Part shown: positions 1-8,280 of the stretch, piece after piece | Layout of the letters: each line of letters opens with the position of its first letter | Numbering within the stretch: position 1 is the first letter of the stretch | NCBI RefSeq assembly: GCF_035497915.1 | Contig: NZ_DATJCS010000041.1 | Span: 12,014-76,013 of the forward strand | DNA: 64,000 bases | Direction of reading: 5' to 3' | From: Serpens sp035497915 | GTDB taxonomy: Bacteria > Pseudomonadota > Gammaproteobacteria > Pseudomonadales > Pseudomonadaceae | The notes under the pieces: model-generated | Databases searched by the model: none | What the model was told of the DNA's origin: nothing | The model's input: only the letters and a program-made list of their open reading frames with translations | Program-made: the position numbers and the translations under genes

Positions 1-1
1 T

Positions 2-640
2 GTGAACAACCTGGAAGAGCGCATCGCCGGCTGCTTCAGCTTTTCCATGAACGGCAAGCCGCCGGCCTATGGCAGCGACGACATGCTGGCGCTGTCCGCC
101 TACCATCAGTGGCTGGCCAAGGGTGCCGAGATGTATCCCACTGCGCCGATCTACGGGCGTGGCTATCCGAAGCTGAGCGACCCGCAGCAGAAGCCGGATC
201 AGGCGCGTGGCAAGCAGATCTACGAGGCCAAGTGCAGCATCTGCCACGGCAAGGACGGCGCCGGCCTGGTGCAGAACGACAAGGTGGTGTTCCCGGCGGT
301 GTGGGGCGACCGCTCCTACAACTGGGGCGCCGGCATCTCCCGTCACTTCACCCTGGCGGCCTTCGTCAAGCACAACATGCCGCTGGGCCAGCGCGGCACC
401 CTGAGCGACCAGGAAGCCTGGGACGTGGCGCAGTACATCAACACCCAGGAGCGCCCGCAGGACCCGCGCTACACCGGTGACGTGAAGGAAACCCGTGCCA
501 AGTACGAGGCTACCTTCCACAAGACCACCAGCTATGGCCTGACCGTCAATGGCAAGTTGCTGGGCGACCACGACAATGTGGGTGAGAAGGACTTCCTCAA
601 GCCCGAAGCGCTCAAGCCGCGCACCTTCCGGGCTGAATAA
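2..640 (+). CDS. Di-haem cytochrome c, TsdA-like thiosulfate dehydrogenase (3' part only)
   Basis: The gene runs in from the left edge, and the first visible GTG is internal rather than a proven start. The visible 212 residues are the end of the N-terminal cytochrome domain (conserved NNLEERI...C...SMNGK stretch) followed by a second cytochrome c domain. That domain has a CSICH haem motif at visible residues 78-82 and a NMPLG segment that can supply the distal Met ligand. This order fits TsdA-type periplasmic enzymes, which oxidise two thiosulfates to tetrathionate and pass electrons to c-type carriers. The first haem motif and the Cys ligand that define TsdA are off the window, so a generic di-haem cytochrome remains possible. 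It ends at TAA and is followed by a REP-like repeat. Confidence 0.75.
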   Translation: MNNLEERIAGCFSFSMNGKPPAYGSDDMLALSAYHQWLAKGAEMYPTAPIYGRGYPKLSDPQQKPDQARGKQIYEAKCSICHGKDGAGLVQNDKVVFPAVWGDRSYNWGAGISRHFTLAAFVKHNMPLGQRGTLSDQEAWDVAQYINTQERPQDPRYTGDVKETRAKYEATFHKTTSYGLTVNGKLLGDHDNVGEKDFLKPEALKPRTFRAE

Positions 641-695
641 GCCCGTCCCCGAGCCGGCGCCCACCGAGCGGTGTGCGCCGGCTTCCGATCTGCCC

Positions 696-786
696 TGTAG
701 GGCCGGCTTTACGCCGGCCGGCGGGCTTAAGCCCGCGCCGTGGCGCCGGGCTCATCCCCGCCGGCCGGGATAAACCCGGCCCTACA
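696..786. repeat. REP-like inverted repeat, family 1, copy A
   Basis: It opens with TGTAGGGCCGG, followed by TTTACGCCGGCC, and closes with GGCCGGGATAAACCCGGCC then CTACA, so the two ends are near-perfect inverted copies. The middle (gcgggcttaagcccgc) is itself palindromic. Related units occur at 41632-41723 and 48396-48475. The position between convergent genes is typical of Pseudomonas REP/REPIN elements. Confidence 0.75.
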
Positions 787-808
787 AGGGGGGCGGCGGC
801 TTACGGGT

Positions 809-1849
809 TTATACCGCTCGCCGCCTCGCCAGGGCGCGCTGCAATGCCTGCACCAGGGCGGCCATCAGCAGTACCAGCACGATCCCCAATATCACGTTCA
901 GCAAGCGGCCCTGCGGCTGTTGCCAGTCCGTGGCCAGCCCTTCGCGCAGCAGCAGGCAGCCGAGCGTGGTCTGGATGGCGAACAGCAGGTAATGGCTGGC
1001 CTGAAAGGCGCGGTTGACGAAGATCACCGGCAGCAGCAGAGCGCTGAGCAGCAACGGCCGCTGCAGGCTGTGGCCGACGGCGGTCATCAGTGCGCTGACC
1101 AGCAGCACGGCCAGGGCCATGTACAGCAGCGGGCGCAGCCCCTGCACCAGGTTGAGCTGCAGCATGATCACCACCGTCAGGCTCAGCCAGTAGCCGTGGG
1201 CCAGTTCCAGCCGTTCGATGAACAGGCCGGCCAGCCCCAGGGACAGCACGCAGGCCAGTGCGTGCAGCAGCCACGGTTCGCGCGGAACGCTGCGGGCCTG
1301 GCGCCGCATCACGCGCAACACCGCCAGCAGGCGCGGCATGTACGGCCAGGTGCGCAACGCATGCAGGCCGCGCAGGATGAAGGCCAGCAATGCGGTCCAC
1401 AGGGCGCCGAGCAGGAACAGCATGGCGATCGCCCCGGCATTGTTCAGGTCGCTGTGGTTCAGGCTGCCCTGGCCGAGGCACAGGCACACCGCCAGGCCGA
1501 GGCCGAGCTTGCCGGCTTCGTTGCCGTAGCGTTGCAGGCGGGCCAGCAGCAGGCCCATGGCGGCGAACAGCACCAGGCTGAGCAGCGGATGCGTGGCGGC
1601 GGTGTAGCCGAGGGCGGCCGCAGCGGCGCCGAAGGTGCCCATGAGCAGCATGCGCAGCATGCCGTAGCGGTGCAGCGGATTGGCCAGGGCCGCCTGGAAC
1701 GCCCCCAGGGCTGCCCACAGGAAGCCGTTATGGCCGCTGACCAGGCCGAGTATCAAGGGCAGGGCGCAGCCGAGCGTGGCGACAGTGGCGACACCCCAGA
1801 CCGGTGCCGAAAAGCCGTGGCGGACGGCATGGGGAATACGAAGACGCAT
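809..1849 (-). CDS. FUSC-family integral membrane protein
   Basis: This protein of about 346 residues is built from two blocks of closely spaced hydrophobic helices (roughly residues 15-150 and 205-330) around a basic cytoplasmic loop. That is the architecture of FUSC/YccS/aromatic-acid-exporter-like proteins. No transport substrate can be read from the sequence. I chose the ATG at 1849 because what follows looks like a normal N-terminus leading to the first membrane helix. A GTG at 1939 overlapping the dGTPase stop codon (GTGA) would add 30 polar residues and could allow translational coupling. It lies directly downstream of the dGTPase gene and is probably co-transcribed with it. Confidence 0.8.
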   Translation of the reverse strand: MRLRIPHAVRHGFSAPVWGVATVATLGCALPLILGLVSGHNGFLWAALGAFQAALANPLHRYGMLRMLLMGTFGAAAAALGYTAATHPLLSLVLFAAMGLLLARLQRYGNEAGKLGLGLAVCLCLGQGSLNHSDLNNAGAIAMLFLLGALWTALLAFILRGLHALRTWPYMPRLLAVLRVMRRQARSVPREPWLLHALACVLSLGLAGLFIERLELAHGYWLSLTVVIMLQLNLVQGLRPLLYMALAVLLVSALMTAVGHSLQRPLLLSALLLPVIFVNRAFQASHYLLFAIQTTLGCLLLREGLATDWQQPQGRLLNVILGIVLVLLMAALVQALQRALARRRAV

Positions 1850-1935
1850 GGTTCGGGTGTCGTGTCGGGATCGGGACTCTGCGGCGAAGCGGGTTGCCTG
1901 CGCTGAGTAGACTGACTCACGCAGGCAACGTTCAG

Positions 1936-3267
1936 TCACAGCGGGCGTGCCCTGCCGGTCAGTTCCAGGGCCATCTCACTGGCGTAGCTGTCGGTCATCC
2001 CGGCGATGAAATCCAGCATGCGCAGATAGCCCCGGTACAGCGGCCAGTGCGGATCGGGCGCGTTGTTGCCCAGCAGGTCGAGCACCCGGCGATGCTTGAA
2101 CGAGGGCGTACGCCCGCCATGCTGCTCGCGTGCCGCGCCGCAGAAGGCGTTGAGCAGGATTTCCAGGGTGGTGTAGGCGCCGATCTCGTGCAGCGTCTTG
2201 CGCTTGTCCTGGAAGATCTTCTCCCGCGCGGTGGCCTTGGCCTGCTGCACGCAATAACGCGCCGGCCCCTGCATGTGCTCCACCAGGTCGCCTTCCAGGG
2301 TGCCGGCCAGCAGGGCGTCGCGCTGGTCGACGAAGGCCCGCGCGGCGGCGTTGGTCAGGTGCTCGATGGCCTTGCCGCGCAGGATCGCCAGCTTGCGCCG
2401 GCGCGAATCGTGCGGACCGAGCTGGCGGTAGGTTTCCGGCAGGTCGTCGCCGACCAGGCCGAGCAGCAGGGCTTCCACCTCGGCGTAATCGAGCAGGTCC
2501 ATTTCCAGGCCATCTTCCAGGTCGATCAGGCCGTAGCAGATGTCGTCCGCCGCCTCCATCAGGTAGACCAGCGGATGCCGCGCCCAGCGCTGCTCGTCCA
2601 GCTGTGGCAGGCCCAGCTTGCCGGCGATCTGCTCCAGCACCGGTAGCTCGCTCTGGTAGCAGCCGAACTTGTGCTTCTTGTAGCCCAGGGCGTCGGCGTG
2701 GCGGGAGCTCCAGGGATACTTCAGGTAGGTGCCGAGGGTGGCGTAGGTGAGGCGCATGCCGCCGTCGAACTGGTGATATTCGAGCTGGGTCAGCACCCGC
2801 AGGCCCTGGGCGTTGCCTTCGAAATGCAGGAAGTCGTTGCGCTGGTCGTCGTCCATGTCGTCCAGCCAGCCACGTTCGCCGGCCTGCTGGAACCAGTGGC
2901 GAATGGCGTCCTCCCCGGAATGGCCGAACGGCGGGTTGCCGATGTCGTGGGCCAGGCAGGCGGATTGCACGATCATGCCCAGGTCGCCCGGGTCGCACCA
3001 TTCCGGCAGCTCGCCGCGCAGCATCTCGCCGACGCGCATGGCCAGCGAACGGCCGACGCAGCTGACTTCCAGGGAGTGGGTCAGGCGCGTGTGGATGTGG
3101 TCGTTGCTGGATACCGGGTGCACCTGGGTCTTGCGGCCCAGGCGCCGAAAGGCGCCGGAGAAGATCACCCGGTCGTGGTCCTTGTGGAACGGCGAGCGGC
3201 CAAGTTCCTCGGTGCCGTGCGCGGGCTTGCCGAGGCGTTCGCGGCTGAGCAGGGAGTGCCAGTCCAA
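1936..3267 (-). CDS. dgt: dGTPase-like HD-domain deoxynucleotide triphosphohydrolase
   Basis: The 443-residue protein carries the HD signature of the deoxyguanosinetriphosphate triphosphohydrolase family: RLTHSLEV around His64 and LAHDIGNPPFGH with His107-Asp108. These residues bind the metal. The family cleaves dNTPs, classically dGTP, to the deoxynucleoside plus tripolyphosphate and so affects nucleotide pools. Length and N-terminus (MDWHSLLSRERLG) fit the bacterial dGTPase-like subgroup of about 440-500 residues. Substrate preference within this subgroup varies, so dGTP specificity is inferred. It heads a two-gene unit with the FUSC membrane protein. Confidence 0.92.
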   Translation of the reverse strand: MDWHSLLSRERLGKPAHGTEELGRSPFHKDHDRVIFSGAFRRLGRKTQVHPVSSNDHIHTRLTHSLEVSCVGRSLAMRVGEMLRGELPEWCDPGDLGMIVQSACLAHDIGNPPFGHSGEDAIRHWFQQAGERGWLDDMDDDQRNDFLHFEGNAQGLRVLTQLEYHQFDGGMRLTYATLGTYLKYPWSSRHADALGYKKHKFGCYQSELPVLEQIAGKLGLPQLDEQRWARHPLVYLMEAADDICYGLIDLEDGLEMDLLDYAEVEALLLGLVGDDLPETYRQLGPHDSRRRKLAILRGKAIEHLTNAAARAFVDQRDALLAGTLEGDLVEHMQGPARYCVQQAKATAREKIFQDKRKTLHEIGAYTTLEILLNAFCGAAREQHGGRTPSFKHRRVLDLLGNNAPDPHWPLYRGYLRMLDFIAGMTDSYASEMALELTGRARPL

Positions 3268-3367
3268 GGGCGGGTCTCCAGAAGGGGCGGAGGCTGAAGC
3301 TTGGCCACTTCCGGCAGATTGGACAAGCTGAGAACAGGGCGTCGTTCGCGGTGCGCTTGCCAGCCAG

Positions 3368-3446
3368 GTAGGGTGGGTAACTCGCGCAGCGATTACCCAC
3401 CGAAGGGGGCTGCGGTAGACAAGGCTGCGCCGTTGTCTACCCTACG
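3368..3446. repeat. Two adjacent inverted repeats (family 2)
   Basis: Two short palindromic units lie side by side. The first is GGTGGGTAA (3372-3380) against TTACCCACC (3393-3401). The second is GGTAGACAA (3414-3422) against TTGTCTACC (3433-3441), followed by CTACGG. A degenerate relative (GTAGGATGGACAACG) occurs near 41736. They sit between dgt and the fabB terminator and have no coding potential. Confidence 0.6.
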
Positions 3447-3468
3447 GTCCTCCACGGGGCCTGAAACG

Positions 3469-3496
3469 AAAAAGGCGCCCGAAGGCGCCTTTTTTC
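3469..3496 (-). terminator. Rho-independent terminator of fabAB
   Basis: A perfect GGCGCC stem pair with flanking AA/TT around a CGAA loop. The minus strand ends in a run of U (plus-strand GAAAAAGG), about 18 bases after the fabB stop. Confidence 0.85.
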
Positions 3497-3513
3497 ATTT
3501 CTGCGGACCGGGC

Positions 3514-4734
3514 TTACTTGCCCTGCCAGCGCTTCAGCACCAGGGTGGCGTTGGTGCCACCGAAGCCGAAGCTGTTGCTCATCACGGTGTCGAGCTTGGC
3601 GTTCTCGACGGTGGTGCGCTGGATCGGCAGGTCGGCGACTTCCGGGTCCAGTTCCTCGATGTTGGCCGAGCCGGCGATGAAGTTGCCTTCCATCATCAGC
3701 AGGCAGTAGATCGCTTCCTGCACGCCGGCGGCGCCCAGGGAGTGGCCGGACAGGCTCTTGGTGGAGCTGATGGCCGGGGCCTTGTCGCCGAACACTTCGC
3801 GCACGGCGCGGGCTTCCGCGACGTCGCCGACCGGAGTCGAGGTGCCATGGGTATTCAGGTAGTCGATCGGGCTGTCGACGGTGGCCAGGGCCTGCTGCAT
3901 GCAGCGCACCGCGCCTTCACCGCTCGGGGCGACCATGTCGTAGCCGTCGGAGGTGGCGCCGTAGCCGACGATTTCCGCGTAGATCTTGGCGCCACGGGCC
4001 AGGGCGTGTTCCAGCTCCTCGACCACCACCATGCCGCCACCGCCGGCGATCACGAAGCCGTCACGCTTGGCGTCGTAGGCGCGGGAGGCCTTTTCCGGGG
4101 CGTCGTTGTACTGGGTGGACAGGGCGCCCATGGCATCGAACAGGAAGCTCTGGCTCCAGTGTTCTTCTTCACCGCCGCCGGCGAAGACGATGTCCTGCTT
4201 GCCCATCTGGATCTGCTCGACGGCGTTGCCGATGCAATGCGCGCTGGTGGCGCAGGCCGAGGAGATCGAGTAGTTGACGCCCTTGATCTTGAAGGGGGTG
4301 GCCAGGCATGCGGATACGGTGCTGCCCATGGTGCGCGGCACGCGGTACGGGCCGACGCGCTTGACGCCCTTCTCGCGCAGGATGTCCATGGCTTCCATCT
4401 GGTTGAAGGTGGAAGCGCCGCCCGAGCCGGCGATCAGGCCGGTGCGCGGGTTGGAGATCTGCTCCTCGCTCAGGCCGGCATCGGCGATGGCCTGCTGCAT
4501 GGACAGGTAGGCAAAGGCCGCAGCGTCGCCCATGAACCGGTAGACCTTGCGATCGATCAGCTCTTCCAGATTCAGGTCCACCGAGCCGGATACCTGGCTA
4601 CGCAGGCCCATTTCCGCATAGGACGGATTGAAACGGATGCCCGGGCGGCTGGCGCGCAGGCTGGCGGAGACGGTTTCTTTATCGGTGCCCAGGCAGGAAA
4701 CGATGCCCAGGCCGGTAATCACGACGCGACGCAT
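3514..4734 (-). CDS. fabB: 3-oxoacyl-ACP synthase I
   Basis: FabB condenses malonyl-ACP with acyl-ACP and is needed to elongate the cis-3-decenoyl intermediate made by FabA, the route to unsaturated fatty acids. The 406-residue length is standard. The Cys-His-His triad is visible: Cys161 in SSACATSAHC, His296 in NTHGTST and His331 in SLSGHSLGA. The gene begins 12 bases after the fabA stop, with an AAGGGT ribosome site overlapping that stop, so the two form an operon. A strong terminator follows. Confidence 0.98.
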   Translation of the reverse strand: MRRVVITGLGIVSCLGTDKETVSASLRASRPGIRFNPSYAEMGLRSQVSGSVDLNLEELIDRKVYRFMGDAAAFAYLSMQQAIADAGLSEEQISNPRTGLIAGSGGASTFNQMEAMDILREKGVKRVGPYRVPRTMGSTVSACLATPFKIKGVNYSISSACATSAHCIGNAVEQIQMGKQDIVFAGGGEEEHWSQSFLFDAMGALSTQYNDAPEKASRAYDAKRDGFVIAGGGGMVVVEELEHALARGAKIYAEIVGYGATSDGYDMVAPSGEGAVRCMQQALATVDSPIDYLNTHGTSTPVGDVAEARAVREVFGDKAPAISSTKSLSGHSLGAAGVQEAIYCLLMMEGNFIAGSANIEELDPEVADLPIQRTTVENAKLDTVMSNSFGFGGTNATLVLKRWQGK

Positions 4735-4746
4735 ACGGATTGACCC

Positions 4747-5262
4747 TTAGAAATTGTCAGTGGAGGTGAACAGGCCGACGCGCAAGCCTTCGGCACTGTA
4801 GATTTCGCGGCCATCGACGCTGACGCTGCCATCGGCGATAGCCAGGATCAGCGAGCGGTTGATGGTGCGCTTGATGTGCAGGTTGTAGGTGACCTTCTTG
4901 GCGGTGGGCAGCACCTGGCCGAAGAATTTCACTTCGCCCGAACCCAGGGCGCGGCCCCGGCCGGGGTTGCCCTGCCAGGCCAGGAAGAAACCGACCAGCT
5001 GCCACATGGCGTCCAGGCCAAGGCAGCCGGGCATGACGGGGTCGCCTTCGAAGTGGCAGCCGAAGAACCACAGGTCCGGGTGGATATCGAGCTCGGCGAC
5101 GATCTCGCCCTTGCCGTATTTGCCACCGACGTCGGAGATATGGGTAATCCGGTCGACCATCAGCATGTTCGGCGCGGGCAGTTGCGCATTACCCGGGCCA
5201 AACAGCTCACCGCGGCTGCAGCGCAGCAAGTCTTCCCGGGTGAAGGCGTTCTGTTGTGTCAT
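4747..5262 (-). CDS. fabA: 3-hydroxydecanoyl-ACP dehydratase/isomerase
   Basis: FabA dehydrates 3-hydroxydecanoyl-ACP and isomerises trans-2- to cis-3-decenoyl-ACP, the branch point to unsaturated fatty acids. At 171 residues it has the usual length. The active-site pair His70 (WFFGCHFEGDPVMPG) and Asp84 (CLGLDAMWQ) falls at the same numbers as in the E. coli enzyme. GAGGAA lies just before the ATG. It is the first gene of the fabAB operon, next to a hybrid kinase as in P. aeruginosa. Confidence 0.98.
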   Translation of the reverse strand: MTQQNAFTREDLLRCSRGELFGPGNAQLPAPNMLMVDRITHISDVGGKYGKGEIVAELDIHPDLWFFGCHFEGDPVMPGCLGLDAMWQLVGFFLAWQGNPGRGRALGSGEVKFFGQVLPTAKKVTYNLHIKRTINRSLILAIADGSVSVDGREIYSAEGLRVGLFTSTDNF

Positions 5263-5378
5263 GCGAGTTCCTCAAAAGTCCCAGTATTGGCTCTGGGGTA
5301 AATCGTTCGTCTGCACGCGCGTGGCTGTGCAAATCAGCCTAAGAGACAGCCGCCTGCACGAGAAAGTCACAGGCGACG

Positions 5379-5394
5379 GGATACAAGTGTTCGC
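5379..5394 (-). promoter_or_regulatory. Possible DesT-like operator upstream of fabA
   Basis: On the minus strand the 16-mer GCGAACACTTGTATCC resembles the DesT palindrome of P. aeruginosa as I remember it (core GAACGCTTGT), with about 11 of 16 positions agreeing. It is 117-132 bases upstream of the fabA start. The match depends on memory of the motif and is only a candidate. Confidence 0.25.
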
Positions 5395-5421
5395 CAAACG
5401 CGAATCCGAAGTGCTGAGACT

Positions 5422-7362
5422 TTAGCACTCGCGGTCGGGCGACTCCTTGCGTTCGGTCAGCCAGCGTAGCAGCAGGCGCTGCAGATCGGCCCGCTTGAAG
5501 GGCTTGGCCAGATAATCATTCATGCCCGCCGCCAGGCAGGCTTCGCGGTCGCCGGGCAGGGCGTTGGCGGTCAGCGCGATGACCGGGACCTCGGCGTAGC
5601 CCGGCAGCCTGCGCAGCTCGAGGGTGGCGCTGAGGCCGTCGAGTTCGGGAAGCTGGCAGTCCATGAGCAGGGCGTCGAAACGTTCCGTCTCGGCCATGCG
5701 CAGGGCTTCGCGACCGGTGTAGGCCTGGCTGATGCGATAGCCCAGGCTGCGCAGCATGGCCTGGGTGACGGCCTGGTTCACCGCATTGTCCTCGACGATG
5801 AGGATGTGCTGGCCGCCGCCGAGTGCCGCGTCCAGCGGTTCCCGATCCGGTACGTTCGCGTCTTGCAGTGTGCAGTCGAGGGTCAGCTCCAGGGTAAAGG
5901 TGGACCCGCTGCCGGGCTGGCTGCGCGCAAACAGCTGGCCGCCCATGCCCTCGGCGAGGGTGCGGGCGATGGACAGGCCCAGGCCGGTGCCGCCATAGCG
6001 GCGGGAGATCGAGCTGTCGGCCTGCTGGAAGGGATCGAACATGCGCGCCAGCCGCTCGGCCTCGATGCCGATGCCCGAATCCTGCACGGCGCAGCTGAGC
6101 CGCAGGCGCGATTCGTCCACCTGCTGCCAGCGAACTTCCAGGCGCACGCCGCCACGCTCGGTGAACTTAAGGGCGTTGCCCAGCAGGTTGACCAGGATCT
6201 GCCGCAGGCGGGTGGGATCGCCGCGCACCTCGTAGTCTTCCAGGCCCGGCTGAGTGTCGGCCTCCAGGCTCAGGCCGCGCTGCTGGGCGCCCGGCTGGAA
6301 GGCCTGCAGGGTGTTCTGCAGCAGCTCGGCGAGGTTGAACGGGATGTGTTCGAAGTCCAGCGATCCGCGTTCGATGCGCGAGAAATCCAGGATGTCGTTG
6401 ATCACCTTCAGCAGGTGTTCGGTGGATTCGTTGGCCAGTGCCGTGTACTCGGCCTGCTCGGAATCCAGGGGGGTGGTTTCCAGCAGCTGCAGCATGCCGA
6501 GCACGCCGTTCATGGGGGTGCGCAGTTCATGGCTCATCATGGCCAGGAAGTCCGATTTGGCACGGTTGGCCGCCTCCGCTTCCTCACGGGCCAGGGTCAG
6601 CTGGCGAATGCTGATCTGCTGCTCGCGGTTGGCGGTGGCAAGTGCCACCGCCAACTGGTTGATGTGGCGGGCCAGGTCGCCCAGCTCGCGAATGCGTGGC
6701 TCCGGAAGCAGCGCGACCTGCTGGCCACGGCCGATGGAGAGCACCGCGCGGTCCATGTTGCCGATCGGTCGCGAGAGGCCGCGGGCCAGGCGCTGGGCGA
6801 GCAGCAGCGTGAAGGACAGGGCGAAGGCCAGTAGCAGGCCGGCGCTCATCAGAATCTGTCGCTGGCGCTCGCTGAACGGGTTGTCGGTCATGCTGACACG
6901 CACCCAGCCCAGCCGCTCCTCCGTGGCGGCGGGACGCTCGTACCCGCCCGGCAGGAACGGGTCGCTCAGCGGGATCGGCTGACGGCGGATCGAGGCCACA
7001 TACAGGGAAATGTTCGCCTCGTTGGGCCCAGCCGGCTGGCCCGCCACCGCCAGCAGCCGGTCGTTGTGGTCGTAGACCTCCACGGCGCGCAGATAGGGCG
7101 TATCCATGCTGCCCTGCAACAGGCTCTCCAGCACCAGCGAGTTGCCGGTGATCACGCCGAATTCGGTGGCCGGGGCCAACTGGTCGGCAATCAGCTGGCC
7201 GACCTGGTCGCGCTCGGCGCGCAGATCCTGCAGGCGTGAGTGGGTGAAGTAGGCGATCAGCACCAGGCCAAGGGCCAGTGCCGGCATCAGGCTGACCATC
7301 AGCGTGTGGGTATGGATGTTGCGGCTGTGCCAGACGAAGAAGGACCGCTTGATGGATTTCAT
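5422..7362 (-). CDS. Hybrid sensor histidine kinase, PA1611-like
   Basis: This 646-residue inner-membrane kinase has TM1 at about 21-40, a periplasmic segment at 41-168, TM2 at 169-190, a HAMP-like linker and short coiled coil to 270. A HisKA domain follows with phospho-acceptor His278 (MSHELRTPMNG), then an HATPase with N-box GNALKF (395-400) and G-boxes at 428-433 and 457-463. The receiver domain has Asp525, phospho-acceptor Asp568 and Lys620. There is no Hpt domain, so phosphate must leave through a separate Hpt protein. Position next to fabA and size match PA1611 of P. aeruginosa, which (from memory) interacts with RetS and signals through HptB; orthology is inferred. Its start overlaps the binding-protein gene upstream by 4 bases. 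Confidence 0.93.
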   Translation of the reverse strand: MKSIKRSFFVWHSRNIHTHTLMVSLMPALALGLVLIAYFTHSRLQDLRAERDQVGQLIADQLAPATEFGVITGNSLVLESLLQGSMDTPYLRAVEVYDHNDRLLAVAGQPAGPNEANISLYVASIRRQPIPLSDPFLPGGYERPAATEERLGWVRVSMTDNPFSERQRQILMSAGLLLAFALSFTLLLAQRLARGLSRPIGNMDRAVLSIGRGQQVALLPEPRIRELGDLARHINQLAVALATANREQQISIRQLTLAREEAEAANRAKSDFLAMMSHELRTPMNGVLGMLQLLETTPLDSEQAEYTALANESTEHLLKVINDILDFSRIERGSLDFEHIPFNLAELLQNTLQAFQPGAQQRGLSLEADTQPGLEDYEVRGDPTRLRQILVNLLGNALKFTERGGVRLEVRWQQVDESRLRLSCAVQDSGIGIEAERLARMFDPFQQADSSISRRYGGTGLGLSIARTLAEGMGGQLFARSQPGSGSTFTLELTLDCTLQDANVPDREPLDAALGGGQHILIVEDNAVNQAVTQAMLRSLGYRISQAYTGREALRMAETERFDALLMDCQLPELDGLSATLELRRLPGYAEVPVIALTANALPGDREACLAAGMNDYLAKPFKRADLQRLLLRWLTERKESPDREC

Positions 7363-8276
7363 GGAGTGGCCTCCAGGCGTTGCAGCCCTAGTTCCAGCTG
7401 GTGCGGGTCGGGCATCGGAATACCGAGCGACAGGGCTACCCGGGTATTGCCCATGACTTTGAAGTGGGTCGGGTAGTGTTCGTGTGGCCAGTCGGCGGGG
7501 TTGCCGTCGAGCAGCGTGCCAAGGGTGGCGAGCCAGTCCTGCTGATCGCTGTAGCTGCTGACCAGGCTGCCGGCATGCACGAAGGCGGCGGTTGGCCCGA
7601 TCAGCGCCTGGCGCCGCCCGTAGCTGCTGAGCAACAGGGTCTTGATGGTGTGCGGGTTGTACAGCTGAGAATCGTCCAGCCCCAGCAGCACGTCGCTCTG
7701 GTCCAGCAGGCGGCTCAGTACGCGCGGGTCCCGGGTGTTCGGCCAGAAATGTGCGTTGATCTGCAGATCGCCTTCGGGGGTCGCCTGGCGCAGTTCCTGA
7801 ACCAGGAAGGCGCTGTCATTGCTGTACAGCACGCCGATGTGACGGGCCTGGGGCAGCAGCAGGCGGATCAGGTTGAGCTGGCGGGCCGGGGGCGGGTCGC
7901 TCCACAGCAGGGTGATGCCCAGTGGCTGTCGGCGCCCGAGGATCTGCCGCGCCTCGACCCGGTTGACCTGCATCACCAGCGTTGGCGGACCGTCCACGGA
8001 GCGCTGGCGCCAGTCCAGCAACTGCGGGCCGATGAGGATCAGGCGCAGATCCGGCGGCAAGGTGGCGGCCTCCGCCGGCAGTTGATCGGTGGTCGCAAGG
8101 CGCACGCGATCCGCTGGCCGAGCGGCCTGCAGGCCGACCAGGAAGCGCTGCAGGGCCGGGCTGTTTTCCCGCGCCGCCACCAGAATTTCCAGGGCCTGAA
8201 CGGCTGGCGCTCCGGCCAGCAGTAGCGCGGCGAGACAAAGCCCCCGCAGCGCTTTCATCCGTGAATGCGTGGTCAT
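7359..8276 (-). CDS. Periplasmic binding protein of the ABC_sub_bind type, without ABC partners
   Basis: This 305-residue protein has a clear signal peptide (hydrophobic segment about 10-25, cleavage after AVQA). The mature part reads as a two-lobed alpha/beta binding protein, and the late LIGPTAAFVHAGSLVSSY stretch is typical of the ABC substrate-binding family PF04392. No ABC permease or ATPase is nearby. Instead it is coupled by a 4-base overlap to the hybrid kinase and starts 4 bases after the TonB-receptor stop. I infer that it presents a ligand to the kinase or hands over what the receptor imports. The ligand is unknown. Confidence 0.8.
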   Translation of the reverse strand: MTTHSRMKALRGLCLAALLLAGAPAVQALEILVAARENSPALQRFLVGLQAARPADRVRLATTDQLPAEAATLPPDLRLILIGPQLLDWRQRSVDGPPTLVMQVNRVEARQILGRRQPLGITLLWSDPPPARQLNLIRLLLPQARHIGVLYSNDSAFLVQELRQATPEGDLQINAHFWPNTRDPRVLSRLLDQSDVLLGLDDSQLYNPHTIKTLLLSSYGRRQALIGPTAAFVHAGSLVSSYSDQQDWLATLGTLLDGNPADWPHEHYPTHFKVMGNTRVALSLGIPMPDPHQLELGLQRLEATP

Positions 8277-8280
8277 GGAG

